The notes under the pieces are model-generated. The model ran no database searches. It worked only from the letters and a program-made list of their open reading frames with translations, and had not been told where the DNA came from. A stretch of 64,000 bases of DNA, taken from contig NZ_JAMXFJ010000012.1 of NCBI RefSeq assembly GCF_025460805.1, forward strand, positions 62,001-126,000, written 5' to 3'. The position numbers and the translations under genes are program-made. Shown one piece after another: positions 55,535 to 62,959 of the stretch (positions are counted from its first letter, which is position 1; each line of letters begins with the position of its first letter). The DNA is from Microvirga sesbaniae. GTDB lineage: Bacteria > Pseudomonadota > Alphaproteobacteria > Rhizobiales > Beijerinckiaceae.

Positions 55535-55905
55535 GCGCTCCTCCGACCGGGATCACCGGGACGAGCCCGGTGATGACGGGGTGGGTGACCATCGCTGTGG
55601 CGTGACCTTCCCACGTCATGGCCGCCTCCGCCCTTCCCGCCACCCTCCCCCGTCATGGCCGGCCTTGTGCCGGCCATCCCGATTGGAAGGACGCGGCGCC
55701 TCTCGTATCAAGATCACCGGGACGAGCCCGGTGATGACGTGGAGAAGGTGGCAAGGGCCGGCGACAACACCCTCCCAACGTCATGGCCGGGCTTGTCCCG
55801 GCCATCCCGATCAGAAGAGCGCCGCGCCTCTCGTATCGGGATCACCGGGACGAGCCCGGTGATGACGTGGTGGGTGCGATGGGCCTGCGCCGGCCGTCCC
55901 GATGG
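55535..55905. repeat. Paired-hairpin repeats, two copies and one partial
   Basis: A half element (about 55548-55578, near-identical to 53566-53598 including the GGGTGGGTGACCATCGC tail), then copies at about 55649-55743 and 55778-55871. Confidence 0.85.
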
Positions 55906-55941
55906 TCCGAGGCTCCACTTTTTGAAGAGCGCATCGTACAA

Positions 55942-55977
55942 AAAGGAGCTCCTTCGTGACCTGAAGGAGCTCCTGTC
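55942..55977 (-). terminator. Intrinsic terminator on the minus strand
   Basis: On the minus strand AGGAGCTCCTTC, loop AGGTCAC and GAAGGAGCTCCT are followed by TTTTTG. The 12-bp stem is perfect. It would end transcripts arriving from the right, across the AT-rich gap. Confidence 0.82.
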
Positions 55978-56042
55978 TTCATGCAATCAAGTTTCGATGA
56001 TGAGTGTTCGGTCATCCGGGATCATGACCGCGCCCCATCGCC

Positions 56043-56111
56043 TTAACGGGGAAGCTGTTCCGGGTAGCGAGCAGCCGGATACTCAGAGGAAGGATAGATG
56101 TGAACGAGCAT
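56043..56111 (-). CDS. Candidate 22-residue small ORF
   Basis: ATG 56111 has AAGGGGAA 6 nt upstream and reads MLVHIYPSSEYPAARYPEQL plus PR before a TAA. A -35-like TTTACA and -10-like TATTCT (16-bp spacing) lie on the minus strand near 56215-56188. A perfect intrinsic terminator follows 66 bp after the stop. This arrangement fits a short independent transcript, but a peptide this short may be a chance ORF, and an sRNA is the alternative. Confidence 0.35.
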   Translation of the reverse strand: MLVHIYPSSEYPAARYPEQLPR

Positions 56112-56491
56112 TATATTCCCCTTTTGCATTGCTTTACGAGAGTTTCCCTAGAGACCATCTCCAGAGTTGTTGAACTCTCATGAACAAGAATAAATATCAT
56201 AACGTTCGTGTAAAGCACGAAATGAATTGAAATATCATTTTGCAATTCCGAGTTCACGCGAACACGTCTCGATCAATCGTCGATTGTCCGCCGATCAAAC
56301 TTCGTGTTGATCGACTGCCATTTTTCAACCGATGATTGGACCTAACGCTCCGTCCCGCCCCAGAGTAACAGAGTTGCGTTTACTGATGATTCTGTCGAAA
56401 TCTGTTTGTATTTCAGCCAGTTGGAAGCTCTGCCTCTAGGGAATCACCCGATGGCCGCCGGACCCGCAGGCCCTCGTCCCGGCACGGGCCC
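56112..56491. other. AT-rich gap without a recognised gene
   Basis: About 380 bp of clearly lower GC than the rest, with no paired-hairpin repeat. It contains possible minus-strand promoter elements for the small ORF at 56043-56111 and GATCAATCGTCGATTG-type dyads (56271-56286). It could hold an sRNA or the remnant of a transferred gene. Confidence 0.45.
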
Positions 56492-57517
56492 TCAGGCCGC
56501 GTCGGCCGGGACCTGGGGCTGAGCCGTCCGGGAGACGTCGCGGGAGACATGCGCCACCGCTTCGCGCAGGGTCGCGAGACCGGCGCCCGGCTTGACGGCT
56601 TCCGTAGCGAGATGGCGCCGGTAGGCCCGCGCTCCCGGACGTCCGGCGAAGAGCCCCAGCATATGGCGGGTGATGCTGCTCAGGCGCTCGCCCCTGTCGA
56701 GATGCGACGCGATATAGGGCTCGTAGGCTTCCACGGCCTCGAAGCCGTCCGCCACCGGCGGCTCCTCGCCGTGAAGCGCCCGGTCGACGCCGAGCAGGAT
56801 CTCGGGCTCATGATAGGCGACCCGGCCCAGCATGACCCCGTCCACATGGGTCAGGTGCCGGCGGATCTCGTCCCAGGTCCCGATGCCGCCGTTGACCGCG
56901 ACCGGCAGGTCGGGCCGGGCCGCCTTGAGGCGATAGACGCGCGGGTAGTCGAGGGGCGGGATGTCCCGGTTCTCCTTCGGCGAGAGCCCCTGGAGCCAGG
57001 CCTTGCGGGCATGGACCGTCAGCGCGTCGCAGCCCGCCGCCACCACGCTCTCGGTGAGCCGGTCCAGGGCCTCTTCCGGGTCCTGGTCGTCGACGCCGAT
57101 CCGGCACTTCACCGTCACCGGCAGGGACACGACGGCCTTCATGGCGGCCACGCACGCGCCCACCAGGGCGGGCTCCTGCATCAGGCAGGCGCCGAAGCGG
57201 CCGTTCTGCACCCGGTCGGACGGGCAGCCCACATTGAGGTTGATCTCGTCATAGCCGAAATCGGCGCAGATCCTGGCGGCCTGCGCCAGCTCGTCCGGGC
57301 TGGAACCGCCCAGCTGCACCGCCACCGGATGCTCCGAGGGATCGAAGCCCAGAAGCCGCTCCCGCGGCCCGTGGATCACCGCCCCCGTGGTGACCATCTC
57401 CGTATAGAGCCGCGCGCGACGCGACAGGACGCGATGGAACGCCCGGCAATGCCGGTCGGTCCAGTCCATCATGGGGGCCACGGAGAGAAAGTGTCGGGTC
57501 ATCGTCGGCAAAGCCAT
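56492..57517 (-). CDS. dusA: tRNA-dihydrouridine(20/20a) synthase
   Basis: A 341-residue FMN enzyme that reduces uridine in the tRNA D-loop. VAPMMDWTDRHCR opens the barrel, NLNVGCPSDRVQNGRFGACL holds the active-site Cys98, VKCRIGVDD and HARKAWLQGLSPKENR are DusA-specific, and NGGIGTWDE binds FMN. ATG 57517 gives MALPTMTRHFLSVAPMMDW; ATG 57502 is the alternative, and 57565 is too early. Confidence 0.94.
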   Translation of the reverse strand: MALPTMTRHFLSVAPMMDWTDRHCRAFHRVLSRRARLYTEMVTTGAVIHGPRERLLGFDPSEHPVAVQLGGSSPDELAQAARICADFGYDEINLNVGCPSDRVQNGRFGACLMQEPALVGACVAAMKAVVSLPVTVKCRIGVDDQDPEEALDRLTESVVAAGCDALTVHARKAWLQGLSPKENRDIPPLDYPRVYRLKAARPDLPVAVNGGIGTWDEIRRHLTHVDGVMLGRVAYHEPEILLGVDRALHGEEPPVADGFEAVEAYEPYIASHLDRGERLSSITRHMLGLFAGRPGARAYRRHLATEAVKPGAGLATLREAVAHVSRDVSRTAQPQVPADAA

Positions 57518-57627
57518 CGGTCGGGTTCGGGAAACGGCCCTTTCATAGGGGGACGACGGGCGCAAGGCAAATCACCGCGAGCCCGGCCGGGGCCGGGACA
57601 GGGATGGCCGCGACGGCGCCGGAGAGC

Positions 57628-58098
57628 TCACACCACCCTGGCGATCGTCGCGTCCAGCACGGCCGCCGCCGCGCGGGGATCGAGCCTCACCTGAAGGCCC
57701 CGCTGGCCGCCGTTCATGAACACCTCGCCGCGGTCGAGCGCCGATTGCTCGAGCACGGTCGGCACGCGCTTCTTCTGGCCGAACGGGCTGATGCCGCCCA
57801 CATGGTACCCGGTGATGCGCTCCGCATCCGCGGGCTTCATCATCTGGGCCGCCTTGCCGCCGAGGGCGGCCGCGAGCTTTTTCAGGTTCACCTCCCGGTC
57901 GGAGGGCAGGATCACGCAGGCCGGGCGGTTGTCCACCAGCACCATCAGGGTCTTGAGCACGCTCGCGGGATCGGCCTCCATGGCCTCGGCCGCCTGCAGG
58001 CCGATGCGCTCCGCGTTCGGGTCGTAATCGTAGGCGTGGACCGTGAAGGCGATTCCGGCCTGCTGCAGCGCCTGGGTCGCGCGGGTGGTCTTCGACAT
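57628..58098 (-). CDS. ybaK: Cys-tRNA(Pro)/Cys-tRNA(Cys) deacylase YbaK
   Basis: A 156-residue trans-editing protein that hydrolyses Cys-tRNA(Pro). The YbaK/EbsC signatures are DPNAERIGLQAAEA, SVLKTLMVLVD, VNLKKLAAALGGK, GYHVGGISPFGQKKRVPT and VFMNGGQRGLQV; the catalytic Lys lies in VLKTL. ATG 58098 starts the family N-terminus. It lies 29 bp downstream of ureE on the same strand. Confidence 0.94.
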   Translation of the reverse strand: MSKTTRATQALQQAGIAFTVHAYDYDPNAERIGLQAAEAMEADPASVLKTLMVLVDNRPACVILPSDREVNLKKLAAALGGKAAQMMKPADAERITGYHVGGISPFGQKKRVPTVLEQSALDRGEVFMNGGQRGLQVRLDPRAAAAVLDATIARVV

Positions 58099-58127
58099 GA
58101 TCGTGGCGTGGGAAGCGTCAGGCGCGA

Positions 58128-58793
58128 TCAGTGATCGTGCTTGTGCCCGTGATGAGGGTGATGGCCGCCGCATCCGCAGCCCGGCCCGTGATCGTGATGC
58201 CCGTGATCGTGGTGATGCCCATGGTCGTGGTGATGGTCGTGGTCATGGTGGTCGTGGTCGTGCTTGTGGCCATGATCGTGGTGGTCGTGGCCGTGCGCAT
58301 GCGCATGGGCGTGGCTCTCGGCATGGCCGTGGCCATGATGGTGATGGCCGTGGTCGTGATCGCACACATGGGCGCTGCGCTCGGGCCGGAAGGGGCGCTC
58401 CACCGGCGTGGCCGTGCAGCCCTGGCCGCGCACGAGCTCGGCCACCGCCGGATCGTTCTCCACATAGAGGGCGTCCGCCGTGACCTCGACCAGGCCATGG
58501 CTGCTGCCGAGATGCCAGGCGAGGCGCGTGAGACGCAACGGGTTCTCGGCCCTCACCTCCAGGAGCGGCTCGGCCGCCGCCGTCACCTGGACGAGCCGTC
58601 CGTCCTCGAGCCGCAGGGCGTCGCCGTCGTTGACCGTGGTGTCCATGTCGAGGTCGAGCAGGATCTCGGTCCCGCCCTCGGCCCGCAGGCTCCCCTGGCG
58701 ACGGTTGCGGGCCTCGTGGTCGAGGGCGATGGTGTCGACGACGCGGTCGGCCTTCACGGCGGGCTTGCGGACGATGGTGGTGACGCGGGGCAT
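58128..58793 (-). CDS. ureE: Urease accessory protein UreE with long His-rich tail
   Basis: A 221-residue nickel metallochaperone. The N-terminal peptide-binding domain (LDHEARNRRQGSL, LEDGRLVQV) is followed by the metal-binding domain with RLAWHLGSSHGLVEV (the conserved interface His) and VERPFRPE. The last about 78 residues hold about 40 histidines in HD, HG and HA dipeptides, plus CGCGG. The tail would store or buffer nickel. No urease structural or other ure genes lie nearby. It stands between ybaK and the purine genes guaD/xdh, whose route can end in urea. Confidence 0.9.
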   Translation of the reverse strand: MPRVTTIVRKPAVKADRVVDTIALDHEARNRRQGSLRAEGGTEILLDLDMDTTVNDGDALRLEDGRLVQVTAAAEPLLEVRAENPLRLTRLAWHLGSSHGLVEVTADALYVENDPAVAELVRGQGCTATPVERPFRPERSAHVCDHDHGHHHHGHGHAESHAHAHAHGHDHHDHGHKHDHDHHDHDHHHDHGHHHDHGHHDHGPGCGCGGHHPHHGHKHDH

Positions 58794-58846
58794 GGGCGGG
58801 TCTCGGTGAATGTCGGTGAGGATCAGATAGGCAGCGCAGCAGGATA

Positions 58847-59332
58847 TTAATAGGCGACCTTGTCGTCCTTGTCCGCCCAGGCGTCAAACACCGCCCGCGC
58901 CTCCAGGCTCGGCAGGTGGTCCATGGGCAGGATGCGCTCCGGGATGGGCTTGGGGATCTCGTCGTAGATCAGGCTGTCGTCGAAGCCGATATCGGCGGCG
59001 TCCTGCCGGGTATTGGCGAAGACGATGCGGCTCACCCGGGCCCAATAGGCGGAGGCGAGGCACATGGGGCACGGCTCGCAGCTCGTGTAGAGCGTGGCGC
59101 CTTCGAGGGAGAAGTCGCCGATTTCCTGACAGGCGCGGCGGATCGCCGTGACCTCGGCATGGGCCGTCGGGTCGTTGGCGGACGTGACCTGGTTCCAGCC
59201 CTCGGCCAGGATCGCCCCGTCGCGCACGACCACGGCGCCGAACGGCCCGCCGGCCCCCCGGTCCATATGCTCGCGGGACAACTCGATGGCGCGCGCCAGG
59301 TAGCGCTGATCGTCGGTCTTCATGGTGCTCAT
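58847..59332 (-). CDS. guaD: Guanine deaminase-type nucleoside deaminase
   Basis: A 161-residue zinc hydrolase of the cytidine/deoxycytidylate deaminase fold. The zinc site is HAE (His58, Glu60) and PCPMC (Cys88, Cys91) with TSCEPCPMC. FDDSLIYDEI and the C-terminal FDAWADKDDKVAY resemble B. subtilis GuaD, which deaminates guanine to xanthine. The xdh genes that oxidise xanthine lie 320 bp upstream on the same strand, which supports the assignment over tRNA-adenosine or cytosine deaminase. Confidence 0.9.
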   Translation of the reverse strand: MSTMKTDDQRYLARAIELSREHMDRGAGGPFGAVVVRDGAILAEGWNQVTSANDPTAHAEVTAIRRACQEIGDFSLEGATLYTSCEPCPMCLASAYWARVSRIVFANTRQDAADIGFDDSLIYDEIPKPIPERILPMDHLPSLEARAVFDAWADKDDKVAY

Positions 59333-59384
59333 GACCGCCTGTGTACCGTTTGGGGGCCCGGGAGGCGAGAGAATTTCGACACCC

Positions 59385-59690
59385 TCCCCACGTCATGGCC
59401 GGGCTTGTGCCGGCCATGACGCCACCCTACGCACGACCCTCCCCACGACCCTCCGCACGTCATGGCCGGCCGTGTGCCGGCCATCCCGATTGTTTGAAGC
59501 GCCGCGCTTCACCGTATCGGGATCACCGGGACAAGCCCGGTGATGACGTGGAGGGTGGGGCGAGCGGGTGATGATCCCCTCCCCACGTCATGGCCGGCCT
59601 TGTGCCGGCCATCCCGATTGTTTGAAGCGCCGAGCCTCACCGTAGCGGGATCACCGGGACGAGCCCGGTGATGACGTGGTGTGTGTGGGG
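59385..59690. repeat. Paired-hairpin repeats, two copies and one partial
   Basis: A hairpin B piece (about 59390-59421), then copies at about 59456-59551 and 59586-59676. The last copy overlaps the 3' end of the xdhC coding sequence and supplies its stop codon. Confidence 0.85.
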
Positions 59691-60628
59691 GCGGGAGGGG
59701 GGCGCGACGCGATCCTCTCCCGAACCTGCAAAAGCTGCGCCGTCACGGACGCCGCGATGACGGCCGGGTCCTTGTCCACGATGCCGGCGAGCCCGATGGG
59801 GCAGACCAGCGCGCGGATCCTCTCGTCCGGCAGATGCAGCTCCCGGAACTGCTTCTCGAAGCGCGCCCGCTTCGTGGCGCTGCCGATGAGGCCCACATAG
59901 GGGAAGTCCCGCCTCAGGGCCGCGGCCGTGATCGCCAGGTCGAGGGGATGGTCGTGGGTCATGACGAGGACCAGGGCGGCGGGATCGGCCCCGGCGATCT
60001 CGGCCTGCGGGTCGCGCAGGCGCACCGCCCGGGCGTTCGCCGGGAGATGGGCCGGAAACGCGTCCTCCCGGTCGTCGAGCCAGCGCACGGCGAACGGGAG
60101 CGGCGCCAGGGAGAGGACGAGCGCGCGCCCCACATGGCCGGCGCCGAACACGAGAACGGGCGTGCGCGCCTCGCCGTGGGTCTCGCGCCAGCCCGTCCAG
60201 CGGTCGTCGCCCACCGCGGAGGCGAATTCGCGCCTGACGCGCCCCTCCTCCAGCCGGCACTCGACCACGAACGCCCCGCCGCCGGCCTCCGCTTCGACCA
60301 GGGGGGCCAGATCCTCGAGATCGCGCCCGTCGAAGGTCTCGATCAGGATCTTGACCCGGCCGCCGCAGCACTGGCCGAGATCGGGCCCCAGCGCCTGGTC
60401 GACGATCCTGGCCGGCCCGCGCCCGGCCGTCAGCATCTCGCGGGCGATGTCGAGCATGCGGAATTCGAGCTGCCCGCCCCCGATGGTGCCGTGGAAGGCC
60501 CCGTCGGGCCGCACCGCCATGCGGGCGCCCGCCTCCCGGGGCGCGGAGCCTTTCACGTCATGCACGGTGATGAGGGCGGCGGAGCCGTGCCGCGTCACGA
60601 GATCGGTGAGCTGGCGCCAGACCCTCAC
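59651..60628 (-). CDS. xdhC: Xanthine dehydrogenase accessory protein XdhC
   Basis: A 325-residue protein that binds molybdenum cofactor, protects it and helps insert the sulfurated form into XDH. ALITVHDVKGSAPREAGARM, IGGGQLEFRML and GQCCGGRVKIL (the Cys pair involved) form the N-terminal domain; VFGAGHVGRAL starts a Rossmann domain, and PYVGLIGSATKRAR with VCPIGLAGI follow. The start is GTG 60628, overlapping the xdhB stop (GTGA). The last about 15 residues (TTSSPGSSR end) are encoded by a paired-hairpin repeat and are probably foreign to the fold. Confidence 0.93.
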   Translation of the reverse strand: MRVWRQLTDLVTRHGSAALITVHDVKGSAPREAGARMAVRPDGAFHGTIGGGQLEFRMLDIAREMLTAGRGPARIVDQALGPDLGQCCGGRVKILIETFDGRDLEDLAPLVEAEAGGGAFVVECRLEEGRVRREFASAVGDDRWTGWRETHGEARTPVLVFGAGHVGRALVLSLAPLPFAVRWLDDREDAFPAHLPANARAVRLRDPQAEIAGADPAALVLVMTHDHPLDLAITAAALRRDFPYVGLIGSATKRARFEKQFRELHLPDERIRALVCPIGLAGIVDKDPAVIAASVTAQLLQVRERIASRPPPAPTHTTSSPGSSR

Positions 60629-62955
60629 CCCATCGGCCTCCCGCGCAGCGCCTCGCAGGCCCGCAGGATCGCCTCGGGCGTCGCGGGGGCGTCGAGCGGC
60701 ACGGGCCGCGCGGGGTCGAGCGCATGGACCGCGTCGGCGAGGGCGCAGAACACGCTGTTCGCCAGCATGATCGGCGGCTCGCCCACGGCCTTGGAGCGAT
60801 AGATCGTCTCCTCCCGGTTCTCGTTGGGATAGAGCGCCACGGTGAAATCCGCCGGCACGTCGGAGGCCACCGGGATCTTGTAGGTCGAGGGGGCGTGGGT
60901 GAGCAGGCGCCCGTCCCGGCTGAAGACCAGCTCCTCGGTGGTGAGCCAGCCCATGCCCTGCACGAAGCCGCCCTCGATCTGGCCGATGTCGATGGCCGGA
61001 TTGAGCGAGCGGCCCACATCGTGGAGGATGTCGGCGCGCAGCAGGCGGTTCTCGCCCGTGAGCGTATCGACGATTACCTCCGAGCAGGCCGCCCCGTAGG
61101 CGAAGTAGAAGAACGGCCGCCCCGTCCCCTTGGCGCGGTCCCAGGTGATCTTCGGCGTCTTGTAGTGCCCGGCCTCCGAGAGCGGCACGCGGGCCGCGAT
61201 GCATTTCTTCGCCAGTTCGTCGAAGGCCAGGCTCTGGTTGCCGACGAAGACCCGGTCGTCGCGGAACGCGATCTGATCCTCCGGAACCCCATAGGCCTCG
61301 GCCGCGTGGGCGGTCATGCGCCGCTTGATCGCCCCGGCGGCGACGCGCGCCGCCATGCCGTTAAGATCGGACCCGGAGGACGCGGCGGTCGGCGAGGTGT
61401 TCGGCACCTTCGCGGTGGTGGTCGCCGTGATGCGCACGCGCTCCAGGGCGATGCCGAATTCCTCGGCCACGACCTGCGCCACCTTGACGTAGAGCCCCTG
61501 CCCCATCTCGGTGCCGCCGTGGTTCAGATGCACGGACCCGTCCTGATACACGTGCACCAGGGCGCCGGCCTGGTTCATGTGGGTGAGCGTGAAGCTGATG
61601 CCGAACTTCACCGGCGTGAGCGCGAGGCCGCGCTTCATGATCGGCGAGGACGCGTTGAAGGCGGCGATCTCCTCGCGGCGCGCGCGGTAGTTCGAGGTCT
61701 GCTCGAGGGTGCGCACGAGGTTGAGGAGCGTATCGGTCTCCTCGACCTCCATGCCGTAGGGGGTGACGTTTTCGGCCTCGCGGTAGAAGTTCGCATAACG
61801 CACGTCGAGCGGGTCGCGCCCCGTCGCCCAGGCGATCCGGTCCATCACGTGCTCGATGGCGAGCATGCCCTGCGGGCCGCCGAAGCCGCGGAACGCGGTG
61901 TTCGACACCGTGTTGGTCTTGAGCCGCTTCGACGCGATGCGCACGGCCGGCATCCAATAGGCGTTGTCCGCATGGAACATGGCCCGGTCGACCACGCCGC
62001 TGGAGAGATCCGCCGAATAGCCGCAGCGGGCGAGCAGATCGACCGCGTAACCCCGGATGCGCCCGTCGCGGTCGAAGCCGACCGACCAGTCGCAGCGGAA
62101 ATCGTGGCGCTTGCCGGTGAGGATGAAATCGTCGTCCCGGTCGAGGCGCAGCTTGCACGGCCGGCCCGTCGCGCGGGCCGCGAGGGCGGCCGTCACGGCC
62201 CATTGCGTCGCCTGGCTTTCCTTGCCGCCGAAGCCGCCGCCCATGCGGCGCGTCTCGCAGGTGACATAGGCGTCCGGAATGTCGAGCACGCGGGCCACCA
62301 CGTGCTGCACTTCCGTCGGGTGCTGGGTCGAGGAATAGACATGGATGTCCCCGTCCTCGCCCGGGACCGCCAGGGCGATCTGCCCTTCGAGATAGAAGTG
62401 TTCCTGCCCGCCCACCCGGAACCGGCCGTCCAGCCGGAAAGGCGCCTGCCCGATGGCGGCCTCCGGATCGCCGCGGCCATAGGCGTAATCGGGCAGCACG
62501 GTCTCGCCGCGCTCGAGGGCGTCCTCGACCGTGATGCTGGGAGCCTCCGCGTCGATCGCCATCACGGCCTGCTTGACGGCGCGGCGCGCCACGTCGCGGC
62601 TCGTCGCCACCACGGCGAAGAGAGCCTGGCCGAGAAAGCCGATGGCGGTGTCGGCGAAGAGCGGATCGTCGCCGAAGGCCGGCGACACGTCGTTCTTGCC
62701 GGGGATGTCGGCCGCGGTGAGCACCGCCACGACCCCGGGCACGGCGCGCACGGCGGACACGTCCAGGGACACGAGGCGCCCGCGCGCCTTCGGCGACTGC
62801 CCGACGGCCACATGCAGGGTGCCGTCCGGCTCGCGGATGTCGTCGATGTACTGCGCCGAGCCCTGCACGTGCTTGAGGCCGGAATCGTGCGGGAGCGGCT
62901 GGCGGACGTGGCGAAGGACCTCCGCTTCGATCATCGGCTTGGCGGGTGCGTTCAT
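60625..62955 (-). CDS. xdhB: Xanthine dehydrogenase molybdopterin-binding subunit
   Basis: A 776-residue large subunit that oxidises hypoxanthine and xanthine to urate at the molybdenum site. Motifs include GSAQYIDDI near the N-terminus, GGGFGGKESQ, FRGFGGPQG, GGTEMGQG, NTSPTAASSGSDLNG and the catalytic-Glu loop VGEPPIMLANSVF. There is no signal peptide, as expected for the cytoplasmic enzyme. It starts 4 bp after xdhA with GGAG upstream of ATG 62955, and ends within the xdhC start. Confidence 0.96.
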   Translation of the reverse strand: MNAPAKPMIEAEVLRHVRQPLPHDSGLKHVQGSAQYIDDIREPDGTLHVAVGQSPKARGRLVSLDVSAVRAVPGVVAVLTAADIPGKNDVSPAFGDDPLFADTAIGFLGQALFAVVATSRDVARRAVKQAVMAIDAEAPSITVEDALERGETVLPDYAYGRGDPEAAIGQAPFRLDGRFRVGGQEHFYLEGQIALAVPGEDGDIHVYSSTQHPTEVQHVVARVLDIPDAYVTCETRRMGGGFGGKESQATQWAVTAALAARATGRPCKLRLDRDDDFILTGKRHDFRCDWSVGFDRDGRIRGYAVDLLARCGYSADLSSGVVDRAMFHADNAYWMPAVRIASKRLKTNTVSNTAFRGFGGPQGMLAIEHVMDRIAWATGRDPLDVRYANFYREAENVTPYGMEVEETDTLLNLVRTLEQTSNYRARREEIAAFNASSPIMKRGLALTPVKFGISFTLTHMNQAGALVHVYQDGSVHLNHGGTEMGQGLYVKVAQVVAEEFGIALERVRITATTTAKVPNTSPTAASSGSDLNGMAARVAAGAIKRRMTAHAAEAYGVPEDQIAFRDDRVFVGNQSLAFDELAKKCIAARVPLSEAGHYKTPKITWDRAKGTGRPFFYFAYGAACSEVIVDTLTGENRLLRADILHDVGRSLNPAIDIGQIEGGFVQGMGWLTTEELVFSRDGRLLTHAPSTYKIPVASDVPADFTVALYPNENREETIYRSKAVGEPPIMLANSVFCALADAVHALDPARPVPLDAPATPEAILRACEALRGRPMG

Positions 62956-62959
62956 GGGC

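Noticed and set aside
55981..56046. A 21-codon plus-strand ORF with GGAG upstream
   Set aside because: The upstream GGAG belongs to the arm of the minus-strand terminator, and the ORF is antisense to the better supported candidate at 56043-56111.
58131..58850. Plus-strand ORF of 239 codons with long Val/Met runs, resembling a membrane protein
   Set aside because: It is the antisense of the ureE His-Asp tail; GTG/ATG-rich codons arise from CAC/CAT histidine codons on the other strand.
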